From Cephalotus follicularis (Eukaryota; Streptophyta; Magnoliopsida; Oxalidales; Cephalotaceae), in NCBI GenBank assembly GCA_001972305.1, contig BDDD01002028.1:1-64000 (forward strand): a stretch of DNA of 64,000 bases, in the 5' to 3' direction. Positions 1 through 9,954 of this stretch are shown here, piece by piece (within the stretch, counting starts at the first letter, position 1; each line of letters begins with the position of its first letter). Below the pieces are notes generated by a model. The model was not told the origin of the DNA, made no database searches, and was given only the letters and a program-made list of their open reading frames with translations. Both the position numbers and the translations under genes were made by a program.

Positions 1-207
1 TGTGAGGTGTAACGATTTGCTTCCTTAATCAAATCGAGATAGTGGAAACTCAAGGAGCTCCCTTGGGAAAAGTGGACGTAGGCAAGAGTTAGCCGAACCA
101 CTCTAAATATCGGAGAAGTTTTTCTTTCCTTATCTCTTTAAATTTAAAGTTTTAAAATTTCCGCATATTCCTCAATATTCAATTCACCCCCCCTCTTGTA
201 TATTGCA
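1..207 (+). repeat. Ty1/copia-type LTR, 3' end fragment
   Basis: The sequence ends in a C-rich block (AATTCACCCCCCCTCTTG) followed by a terminal CA at 206-207, which resembles the 3' end of many plant copia LTRs. No matching primer-binding site follows, so it may be the tail of an LTR inserted in the Copia-I leader rather than the 5' LTR of Copia-I itself. The left end is outside the window, so neither a TSD nor a partner LTR can be tested. A small ORF at 196-384 crosses the boundary and shows no domain. Confidence 0.4.
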
Positions 208-637
208 AGAGTGTTTTATTTCAAGAACGGGTCTATTTCTTTGAGGGTTGTGATTCTGACTTATACCGGGTCCATATTGGCACAACCCACCGTTGTGGAT
301 TGTATGGGTCGTAAGGCCGAACTTGTATCAGATCTTGCATTTCAAGGGCGAGGCCCTAATGCAAATATGATGCTTTATGCCTAACTATTCGCAATTGTGG
401 TTTGTCATGCCACAGCTGGGACCATGATAAGGCGGGACAGATTCCGATCCCCACTAGAAGGCGGGTGCTTCCCAAATTCCATATGAATCTATGAGATACG
501 ATTAGAATAGTGGGATGAGCCATAATTACAAAAAGTCCAATGGATTATGGTAATAACATTAATGGAATGATCTACTAATATTCTTTCTTTTTTTCTCATA
601 TAGGTTTCTAGTTTTCACATACTTTATATATTACTAA
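208..637 (+). other. Copia-I untranslated leader upstream of gag
   Basis: This non-coding stretch is homologous to the leader of Copia-G read on the minus strand (30460-30670). Both contain the blocks CCCCACTAG, GATACGATTAGAATAGTGG and a GTTTGTCATGCC...AGCTG segment in the same order, followed by the gag start. It therefore belongs to a plus-strand copia element. No ORF with recognisable domains is present. Confidence 0.7.
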
Positions 638-745
638 ATGGCAAACATCATAAAAAATTTAAGCACAATTGAGACTCCTAAACTACTGGATCCTTATTAG
701 CTTAAATAGCTACGCATTTATGCCTATGGTTCTCACGAGCATGAG
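638..745 (+). pseudogene. gag: Copia-I gag, N-terminal fragment
   Basis: ATG at 638 opens a frame that aligns in position with the start of the Copia-G gag (ETNKLEGPN-like segment seen as ETPKLLDPY). It has an in-frame stop soon after. The frame is interrupted at 745 by solo LTR J and resumes at 3285, where the residues continue in register (…VLTS | MRVAHVMT…). In copia elements Gag forms the virus-like particle. This copy is broken by a stop, the J insertion and the Copia-G insertion, and cannot be functional. Confidence 0.65.
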
Positions 746-3279
746 TGACACGCCTCGTTCCCAATGACACCCGGGGAGACGACCGTGCCAGGAGGAAGGA
801 TCCACCACCCAGATCCTCAACCTCAAACACCAAAACTCCAACACAAAAGCCTGACCTTCTAAACCATGAGATCAGACGTGGGACACGTCGTAGAGGACAC
901 ATCGCAGAGGACAACAACGTATGACTAAGCCTCAAGCCTGAGGTCAACTCTAAGATCCGAAAACAACACTTTGCAGAGGACAACAACCTGAGGTCCCCCA
1001 AACGTCCAAAACACACTAAGGGGCTGGGATCACACAACGCCCAAGCACCCAAAAGGTCGGCGTGAGGTCAGACATCAAAATAGCTCAAGGGATTACATTG
1101 GTCAGGGGTCAGGAGGTCAAGCAAAACTAAGGAAGGGTAACTATTACTTAACGTCTGTGACCCATGTCCGAGGATGCCTTACGTCCGAGGACACCTTGTG
1201 TCTGAGGACAAGGTTCCCACATAACTACACTGCCTGCACCTAGGAACTTGGTTTGCTAAAGACCAAGGAGATCTAGCCTATGCCGAGGAGGGCCTACCAG
1301 GTCCTCTAGCACCTCGTCTAACACAACCTAAGGATCTCATAACATCACAAGGCATAAACATCAAAATGTCGAGCATCCCCAAGCAGACGAAAACATATAA
1401 AAACCATAGGTGAAAATACATTAAGGTTACCATAAAAATACAAGGCTTAAGGATTCTCAAGAATAACATGAAGAATCTATACAAAAAACCCCCCAAAATG
1501 CCCCGAAATGCCCCAAAATGTATGAAGGTCCAAAGCGGCCGAGGAGCCATCCTAAGGTGCTAGCGCCAACGTCTACCTCTTCCAAAACACGCTTTCACTT
1601 GCTAGATCTCAAGAACTCTGAAGCCTCGCTTCCTCCGCACAAAAATTGAGAGGGGATTAGTCCAACTGAATAGTGAGTGAGAGCAAAGAAAGCTTCCTAA
1701 GCACACCACAACCATAGGGTGTCAGACGATCAACCAATGCCCTGGCCCAACTGGGCCAAGGACACCTCATATAACACTGCTTAACAAAGCAAAAGAAGAG
1801 GTGAATATGCATAGATCAAGGATATAAGATAACAAGGAGAAATAATGTAAGAGTGACACTCAATGACTAATTTCAATGAAAGAAAGTAACAACAAAAATG
1901 ATACATAATATGCCGAGGAGCCATATGTCAGAGGATCGAAAATGATCTAGGCTCAAAGGATCACAAATGATCAGGGGACTACTGATACTGTATCAATCAC
2001 ATGCACACATGCCACACATTCATACACACATCATACTCACACATTTCCACTGCCGGAACCACCTTGGCCAACACAAGTAACAGCTCCATTAGAACCACAT
2101 CAGCGAGGTCACGGGCTACAGGACTGTACACATCCCTCATATACGCATATAGATACCCACTTCCAGAGCACCGTATGAACATCTATGGAAGGGATACGCA
2201 AGCACTCCTTCGTCGGCAATCACACGTTGGGCGTACCAAACTACATGAACCTCGATCGAGGGGTTACGCAAGCCCTCCCTCGTTGGCAACCATGTAATGC
2301 ATCATCAATCATGGGGCCCGTGAATCACCATTCATCTCCACCCTTGTTGAAATGACAGAGGAGAACTTCAACCCAGAGGTGAGAGAATCACCACTCAGAC
2401 CATCTCAGGTTGGCAATCTCATGTCTGAGCTCTCAATCATGGCTTGACCAAAGAATTAGCGGATCCATCGGCTTCCCTCACACAACATTTCGTTATAGAC
2501 CGATGAAATGAGCAGATCCGGGTATGGAACCCAGGCACAGTCACACCCAACAGCCCATCATAGACAATGAAACTGCTAAATGGAATTGGGATCGAACGCC
2601 CACTCATCTGCCAGCCAATATGAGTCTCATATATCCAAGCATACTAGTAACCAATATCCGAGAACCACATGATATCAAGAAGCATGAAATACTACAACAA
2701 CAGGGGAAAACACATCAACCCAGATATAGAGCATCTACGCTTGAAATAGTATCAACATGCAATAATCAACAAGACAACAGGAGAAAGAATCCTAGTCAAA
2801 GATAATATCATGGAAAAAGGCATATTAAACATCATGACTCTCGGTATCAATTGAAAGAAAGGGAAGATCCCACTCACAGTAATGTAAGACCTCTGACTAG
2901 CTTCCTTGCTGTGCGGACTTTGCGCATGGATCCTCTTACTAACACCTAGGCAACGAGACCGTTCGATCCTCAGACAACGAACAACGCTTCAGGGAAAACG
3001 AAGAAGAAGAAAGAAAACTCACCAGCAACTCTCTCTCTCCAACGTGAAAAGATAGAAAAACAACTCTCACCTGCCACAACCAAAATAAACCAACTTCAAA
3101 ACTTCCTCAACATACTTCACATATCCCAAGGCCACTTATCAACAAAATATCTCTTTTACTCAACTTACCACATTGGGCTTTACCCCAATGCAAGCCCAAA
3201 CCAGACCCAACCAAGGAAAAAGAAAAATTTTCCCAAGGCCCAAATGCTAATTTGTCAAAAATTAACACGGGTCGTTACA
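746..3279 (-). mobile_element. Solo LTR J (gypsy-type), 2.5 kb
   Basis: On the minus strand the unit begins TGTAACGACCC at 3279, a typical gypsy LTR start, and ends ...GGCGTGTCA at 746. It is flanked by a perfect 5-bp duplication ATGAG (741-745 and 3280-3284). Removing it restores the Copia-I gag reading frame. No gag or pol similarity is present inside, and the ORFs at 702-1052 and 1278-1550 look random, so this is best read as a solo LTR left by LTR-LTR recombination. The distal part contains dispersed copies of a CCGAGGA motif. Confidence 0.75.
1166..1216 (+). repeat. 17-bp tandem repeat, three units, in solo LTR J
   Basis: Units start at 1166, 1183 and 1200 with the core GTCYGAGGAYRCCTT. 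Further single copies of the CCGAGGA or CAGAGGA core are scattered at about 895, 974, 1283, 1530, 1912 and 1928. Confidence 0.7.
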
Positions 3280-3284
3280 ATGAG

Positions 3285-3822
3285 AGTTGCTCATGTTATG
3301 ACTGAGATACACCCCGAGCTAGTGAATGATGCATTCGACAATCACAAGGCAGGTGTGGCAAAGTGGTGGGATGACGATTATCAAGCTTGTAACCTTGCAA
3401 TTGATGGCATGTGGCCACAATTATACATGTATGTTATGCACTCACAGACCTTGTGTGTCATGTTCACATAACTCAAGGAGTTGTATGACACCCAGTCAAT
3501 GACTGTAAAGGCATATTTTGACCAGTTGGGATCAAGATCAACTGTGATGCCTCGATTTCCTACTTGAATAATCTCAATGGGAGATAGATCAAGTGAATTG
3601 AATTCCAAAGGGTGGAATCCCTAGGAAGAGCCAGTTAGTGATAGGGTTACCATTGTAAAAGGGATCTAAAAGTTTTATAAGGAGTTTGCCTACTTCCATT
3701 GTCGGAAATCAAGGCATTGGAGGAGATATGGTTTGTTCATAAGTCCAAAGCAAGAAATACCTCGTGTTGGGTACTTCCATATACTGTATATGGATTACAA
3801 TGTAAGTTTAACTTGAGTTATG
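3285..3822 (+). pseudogene. gag: Copia-I gag/zinc-knuckle remnant
   Basis: This continues the Copia-I gag after the J insertion. Residues around VMTEIHPE...AKWWDDDYQACNL align with the Copia-G gag segment VMTGGPP...AKWLEDDEQARCL. A decayed CCHC zinc knuckle (FHCRKSRHWRRYG) lies near 3695-3735. Several stops and frameshifts are present, and the segment is cut at 3822 by Copia-G, whose TSD TTATG is at 3818-3822. The continuation is at 37964. Confidence 0.7.
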
Positions 3823-6025
3823 TGATGGAATCAGATTAACCAATTCCTATGCCATAAATGGACTAAGGTGCAAAGGGTGTAGAACAAAACTTTTAGAGCA
3901 TAAATGGTAGCGGAAGAACACCCGACAAAGACAAAAATAGTCCATTATGGCTTGACCATTGGCCACATGGATCAACACATCAAAACTTAATTGAAAAAGA
4001 TGTCACCATTGCAATCAATGGTGATATACAAGCAAAGAAAAAACAAAGGAGGCAAAGGGATATACCAATGGGTGAAGGCTCCTTCGTCTTTGCCGCTTCA
4101 AGCTTGTGAAGACTCCTCCTCCATTGTAGTCCAAGTCGTTATGCTGCTGCTCCAAGCAAGAACAGTTACTGTCCAGCAATGATGGAAACAAACACACAAT
4201 TTCTTTTCACTCTTTCTGTCTCACAATGCCTATGAAGGATGCATTGATGTTGACAAGGTTTGTCAATGTCAATCCACCCTAGATAAGCTACAAAGCTTGG
4301 TGTATAATCACAGAAGGAGTACCAAGAGAACCAGAGAACCCCCTTTCTATTTTTCCCAGCAGAAAAAAAACCCCAGTAAAAATGCTCTCCTGGAATGCCT
4401 TATACCAACCACATTTCTCTCTCACTCTAAAGCTCAACGTCACCTCCACTTCTTGATCATGTTCCTATCTTTTAGGAATCATGGAACCATGATCTAATCA
4501 TGTCCCCCATCATCCAGAGAATGGAGTAAACCATCGGTAGTGGGAGAGAGAAAATGTGTGCAAGATTTTTGTCCACCCAGGGAACCCACTTCGCGCACTA
4601 AGCCTCGACACCTTCCAATAAGCGTCGACGCTTATATGCAATAACACTATACGTTTCAAGTGTTAGCCGTTGATGCTTTCCTAGAAGGCGTAGACGCTTT
4701 GTCTAATGTTACGCGTCGATACTTTCCTAGAAGGCGTCGACGTTTAGACAGGCTGGTTAGGCAAATAGAGTCTAACTCTTAAATGAGTCTAACTCATTTT
4801 ATCCCTTCTAATATTGATTATGTAAGATCAAGTAAATGCGTTTCCACAAAATGCAAGATCCACCTAACCGATATTTGATTTTATAAATTTTCACCAAGGC
4901 TTAATATGTCCAACATATTTATGTACTAATCATTATCGGGCAGGGACCCTATAAAATCTTGGTTAAAATCAGAGGTGTTCATAAATGACCGAAATACCCC
5001 TATGGTTCGGTTTAGCCATTCTAAGTGATCCTAGATATATTTAAATGCTCTCGAAATAATATCTAATATTATTCAGATGAAAAAATTAATCTAATTAATT
5101 TTTCCATAATCTATCACACACCTCATTAACCCTAGATTTTCTAAGTCGTCGGTTCATGTGTACTATAATCCCTTGTCATGCTTGGCCCCGATTGAGGTCT
5201 AGGGTAAGGATATGTGTCAATCCTAGATAATACCTCAATGGCTAAAATATCTGATCATTACTAGAACCTTTGTTAAACTCTCTGGAAATCTAATTTCCGG
5301 TCTACCTCAACCTTGGCGAAGGATTTCATAAGTCCAAAGTATAATCAGATCATAATAGAGCCGATCACCTTCACTTAGGTGTGATAATCCCATATTGCGC
5401 ACTCACTTATAATCGTATAGATTCGATCATACCCAAAGACTACCTGATTGCCAGCCCTGCGCAGGGACTGGGTAAGGTGGAGATCAAAGCATAACCGTCT
5501 CCATACAATATAGAGCAGTCGCTCAGGTCTAAGGATCAGACGAGTTTGAGAACTCGCTAAGTGATCATCACTTATACACAACCGCAACAAGTAGGAGCCA
5601 CTACTGACACGAGAATAGCGACTATCTAAACAGTGTCTCCTACGCGGGTCCTGTTCAGTGTACACGCTCCCAGCGTGCCCCCCGTATTTGCCCTAGTGTC
5701 CAACACAGATGGTAGTGAGAGAATCCATCATCCAATTCCATGATCAGGCAACATACATGCAAGTCTATCCGGTTCACTAATGCCCACAAAGTGAACCTAT
5801 GACTTGGAACCAATTCGACATAAGGAATAAGGTAACCAATCTCACAGCCTCCATGCTAGGCATCCAACCTTATGTTAGGGCATCACAAGTGTAAGCAGGT
5901 ATATAATAAACTACTTCGATTAAGTGATAAAACACAAGTGATATAGCCATAACAAAATTAGCACACATCAAATATACAAGCAATAAGATTATTTCATATA
6001 ATATAAGATATAATATGACAACCCA
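3823..6025 (-). repeat. Copia-G 3' LTR, main part
   Basis: This aligns end to end with the 5' LTR at 35714-37920, with scattered substitutions and small indels only. It carries the same palindrome cluster (4602-4748, including TAAGCGTCGACGCTTA at 4619-4634). It is interrupted after 6025 by Gypsy-A and its last 32 bp resume at 26361. The ORFs inside (for example 5375-5665, minus) occur in both LTRs and have no domain. Confidence 0.85.
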
Positions 6026-8265
6026 TGTAATGACCCGAATTTCCATTAAAGATATTAATTATGGAAAATGATTGCTATTGTGAAAATTGGCAAAAAGTTC
6101 AAGGGACCCGTAGTATGACGCTACGCTTGGGGGTTCCGCTCCCTGGTGAGCGGACGGGGGGTCCTGCTGCCCGGTCAGTGGGCAGGGGCTTGGGGCCAGC
6201 GCCCCTAGAAGAAAATTGAAATTGGCTATTTGTTTTGGATGAATGTCATGTTGAAAGCATCAATCTAAAGGGTTAGGAGTTGACAAAGATGTCTAAAGCG
6301 CCGACGGTTTTATTAAAAGAGTCAACGCTTTGGGCAACGGACGACGCTCTAAATGAAAACATCGACGTGTTGAATTCAAGTGTGTCACGCTTTGTAAGAA
6401 AGCGTCAGTACTTTAGTTGGGATAGAAGTGGAGAACTCAGGTCAAGCCCATGACCGATGACGCTTAGGGAGAAAACGTCGACGCTTTGAGCTACAGACAA
6501 AATGCAAAATCTGACTTTTTGGCATTTTGTGAGTAAAAATATTTAATTTTGGACACGTGGAAGGCCAGGGGAGGATGATATGAGATGTTATCAGGTGATC
6601 TAATAGGTGTAATCACTTGTATTGGTTGAATTTGAATACATGGGCTGCCAAGAGAGGGAGTTGAGTTATGTGATAGGGGGAGAAAACTTGCCTCCAAGGT
6701 AACCCTTCTATTTAATGGCAAAGAGGGTTGAACTCAGTCATTTTGGCTGAGAAAGAAAGTGCTCCTGCTAAGAGTGAAGTGGAGAATTCGTGGGAGAGAA
6801 AAAGAGAAAGAAATTCTAAAGCAAAGTAAGGAAATTCTATACCTATTTATGTAAAAGCTTCCCCTGTTTTGATTCAAAATTATGTAGCAGATTGTTCTAT
6901 TGATATCTTGCTCAATACTTGATGAATTTTTGAATGGTTGAATGTTTTTTAAACGTTAGGATGTCCTGTTTAACTGTTATGCTTTGCATGTTTCAAGATT
7001 CTATCGATTTCTTGATGAAAATAAATGTTTTAAATTGCTGTTTGGGTACTATTTTATTCCTGGATTATACAACAACTTCTTTAAATCATATCTTGCTCGT
7101 TTCTTAATGAAAAATTAAATGGTTGGATGTTTTGAAAACCTTTAGATGTTCTATTTAACTGTTATGTTGTATGTATCTCGAAATTCTATCTAATTATTGA
7201 TGAGAATCAATGATTCATTTCACTGCTCATGCCCTGTTTTCATATGGAACCAGCCACTTTCAGAAATTCATAACGAATTCAATTCTCAACCAATTGTTAT
7301 GATTTTGAGCTTTCTGAATTCTTAAAGATGTATACTTTAATGTTTATGTTTTACATTTTATCTGAAAATTCTTATTTCTATATGAATTATCAGTTTTAGC
7401 AAAGCTATGCAAAACTGTTTTTATGAACTCATTTGAGTCAATTACTCAAATGAAGAGAAAGGTTTATGAATTGTGAAAGAACTGTTATGAAATGATTTTT
7501 ATGAATGCTTTGAGCTGATTACTCAAAGTAAATGATGAATGAACCACCCTTGGATTGCGATCCAAGGGGAATGGAGCGAGAAGCTCAATGTTAAAGAAGC
7601 GAGATGCTCACGGACATGCATGTGATGTAAGGATAGTAGTCGGGGAGTGCACAAAGCCCCGGTGAAGCGGTGTAAAGGGTTCATTAAGGTTCTTATGACT
7701 TTCATGTTTATGAAATGATCTAGTTATGATATTAACTAGAAAAGTGATATGTTTTATGAAATGTTTTAGTCATATATGTTGACTAGAAAAAGGTTACGAT
7801 GAAATGTGTTTACAGTAAAAAATACCTTACTGAGCTATTTTGATCTCATTCCTTTCAATGCTGTTTTCAAATAAAATGTTTTTAGGAAATGAATGAATGG
7901 AGATTACGAGTTTAGAGGAAGCTCTTAAGAAGGAGTTTTTGTGAAAGAAAGGCTATGCGATGATGTTGCATTAATATTTTGATATGCAATAAGAACAAAG
8001 TTTTTCCGCTGTATTATATGTTTATGTAGAAGGATGATCCTGTGTATATGTAGACCAATGATATGGTTATGACATCTTTATATAATATGATTATGTATAA
8101 AGTTTGAATTTAAGATTATGTATGATGTTGCAAGACATGAGTTTATGATGTAATGTACTTTTAGAGAAGAGTACCAAAGGATGTAACGTTTCACACCCAA
8201 CGTAACGCAACCGATCCTCGGAGTTCGCTTTGAGCTATGAGCGAGCTCGGGTCGGGGTCGTTACA
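6026..8265 (+). repeat. Gypsy-A 5' LTR (2240 bp)
   Basis: This is a TG...CA bounded LTR matched by 13443-14933 plus 25849-26355. It contains a cluster of GTCGACG-type palindromes (about 6280-6490) and two short hairpins, 7429-7453 and 7508-7528. The 3' copy lacks about 240 bp corresponding to roughly 7489-7727. No coding domain is present. Confidence 0.88.
7429..7453 (+). repeat. Inverted repeat / hairpin in Gypsy-A 5' LTR
   Basis: A 10-bp perfect stem TCATTTGAGT / ACTCAAATGA flanks the loop CAATT. It is repeated in the 3' LTR (14874-14898). A related hairpin lies at 7508-7528 (CTTTGAG...CTCAAAG), and another is in LTR E. Confidence 0.8.
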
Positions 8266-8269
8266 AGAA

Positions 8270-8281
8270 TGGTATCAGAGA
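8270..8281 (+). promoter_or_regulatory. Gypsy-A primer-binding site
   Basis: TGGTATCAGAGA begins 4 bp after the LTR end. It is complementary to the 3' end of initiator-methionine tRNA except at the last base, and is where minus-strand DNA synthesis would be primed. Confidence 0.85.
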
Positions 8282-8338
8282 TATAATTGTGATACATGTT
8301 GTGGATATGATTTGTGTATTTTTTAACCTGTTTTTCAG

Positions 8339-8725
8339 ATGTCAACAATGAGCGAATCCAACTCCAATTCTAGTACAGGATTCTCCCGTTGTGGGTCATC
8401 CGAAATGGTACACTGGCGAGTACCAACCCTGATAGCTAAAAACCAACAATTACGCGAAGAAAAGGAAGACTTAAGACAATTGGTAGCAAATAATAGAGAG
8501 CAATTCTATACACACATTTACCAGATGGAGGCAGAGTATCATCAAGAATTAGAAAGGAAAGACGAAATCCTCAGAGAAATTAAATCTGGCCTTAGGGTAC
8601 TTATGAGATACATTTGGGGACTTAATGACATTGTGATGACTGGTGTTAGAGAGAACCTCAGAATGATGATAAGACGGATCCAACAAGAAATACCTAACGA
8701 TGATATCCCTAGTGATGAAGACTAG
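8339..8725 (+). CDS. Extra ORF between PBS and gag of Gypsy-A, predicted coiled coil
   Basis: This intact 128-codon ORF starts at ATG 8339 and stops at TAG 8723. It lies 57 bp after the PBS and about 215 bp before gag, in a different frame from gag. Residues about 30-110 are rich in E, K, R, Q and L with heptad-like spacing (for example LREEKEDLRQLVANN, YHQELERKDEILREIK), which suggests a helical coiled coil. The C-terminus is acidic (NDDIPSDED). It has no signal peptide, membrane segment, zinc knuckle or capsid motif. I do not recognise a family. The following gag-pol carries several stops and frameshifts, so an uninterrupted frame here is notable but could be chance in a 387-bp stretch. It could also be a detached Gag N-terminal helical domain. 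Confidence 0.55.
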   Translation: MSTMSESNSNSSTGFSRCGSSEMVHWRVPTLIAKNQQLREEKEDLRQLVANNREQFYTHIYQMEAEYHQELERKDEILREIKSGLRVLMRYIWGLNDIVMTGVRENLRMMIRRIQQEIPNDDIPSDED

Positions 8726-8940
8726 GGTAACGATAAAGAAGTTTTGTAAAAATGTTTAAATGTTGACATGTGAAACTGTGACATAAGTGTGAAAGGAAGT
8801 GTAGGAAATGTATAAAGGTCTATGAGATAAATAAAGCTGTTAGTTCCTTGTATGATCTTGAGCATTAGAATTTAACTGCTTTACCTAACATATGAGTAGA
8901 ATTGCTTAAGATTAAGAGCTAACCTTTGGATACTAACTAG

Positions 8941-9954
8941 ATGGCTGACGCAAGAAGAGGACAAAGAAGAAACGGAAATGCACGAAACAATGAGGATGAT
9001 AATTCGCTGAGCGTGATTTTAAACAGATTGGCTCAAGTTATTGCCGACAACAATGGCAATAATCATCAAGAGCATCCACCCTCAAGACCGACGCTAGCGC
9101 GGTTTGCGAGGCACAATCCGAAAATCTTTTCGGGAACAACCGATCCTTTGGAAGCAGAAGCATGGATCCAAGGGAACGAGAAGATTTTTAGAGCGATGGA
9201 TTGCACAGACCGACAGAAAGTAGAGTTTTCAATACACAAGTTAGATGGAGAGGCCGATCAATGGTGGTGTATGATTTAAAGGACAAAGACGCGTCGAGAA
9301 AGAGAAGCCATGACGTGGGAAGGGTTTAAGGAAATATTTATGAACAAATATTTTCCGCAAGCTTTGAGGGATAAAATGGAGGAAGATTTTCTCCAACTGG
9401 AGCAAGGTGAGTCTGAAACAGTGGCTCAGTATGAAGCAAACTTTGCTAGAATGTCTCGTTATGCGACTCATCTGGTATCAAAGAAGAAAGAAGGGCAAAC
9501 ATGTTTTGCCAAGGTCTGAAATCTTACATCAGGAGGCTGGTAATAGCACAAGATTTGCAGACTTATGATGCAGTTTTGAGGTGTGCACTGAGGATAGAAA
9601 TTGATAACCAAAGATATCAACAAAGACGGGCAGAACAAGGGCAAGGGAAGAGGAAAATAGGTGAATCCTCTAACAGTAAGCATAAGAAAGCAAGGTCCGA
9701 TGGAGGACAGGACTCAAAAATTTGTCAAGAATGTGGGAAAAGACACCGTGGGAAATGTTTATACGGGACGGGAGTGTGTTACAAATGTTGAAAGCAAGGA
9801 CACCAAGCTAAAGAGTGTCGACAAGGACAGGACCAAACTCCAAATCAAAGGGCAATCAAATGCTACAATTGTGGACAGGAAGGACATGTGTCCACTCACT
9901 GCACCCAACCAAAGACGGGAGGGCAAGGAGGAAACGGAGCCCAGCAACAAATAG
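8941..9954 (+). pseudogene. gag: Gypsy-A gag (capsid + zinc knuckles), broken
   Basis: This is the structural polyprotein that forms the virus-like particle. It starts at ATG 8941 with a basic, N-rich N-terminus. The retrotransposon gag/capsid core follows (FSGTTDPLEAEAW, AMDCTDRQKVEF, WEGFKEIFMNKYFP, SETVAQYEANFARMS), then a KR-rich linker and CCHC-type knuckles near 9717-9902 (CQECGKRHRGKC; a second split by a stop; CYNCGQEGHVSTHC intact). Breaks are a TAA at 9277, a stop at 9517 with a frameshift near 9500, and a TGA at 9789. All remaining parts align with a normal Tekay-type gag, so this copy is decayed rather than divergent. Confidence 0.85.

Noticed and set aside
1984-3279. Plus-strand LTR starting TGATACTGTATCA after an AGGGGACTA tract
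   Set aside because: The ATGAG duplication at 741-745 and 3280-3284, and restoration of the copia gag frame, define a larger minus-strand unit 746-3279 instead.
5375-5665. 96-aa minus-strand ORF conserved at 37276-37581
   Set aside because: Conservation simply reflects the two LTRs of Copia-G. There is no domain and composition is LTR-like.
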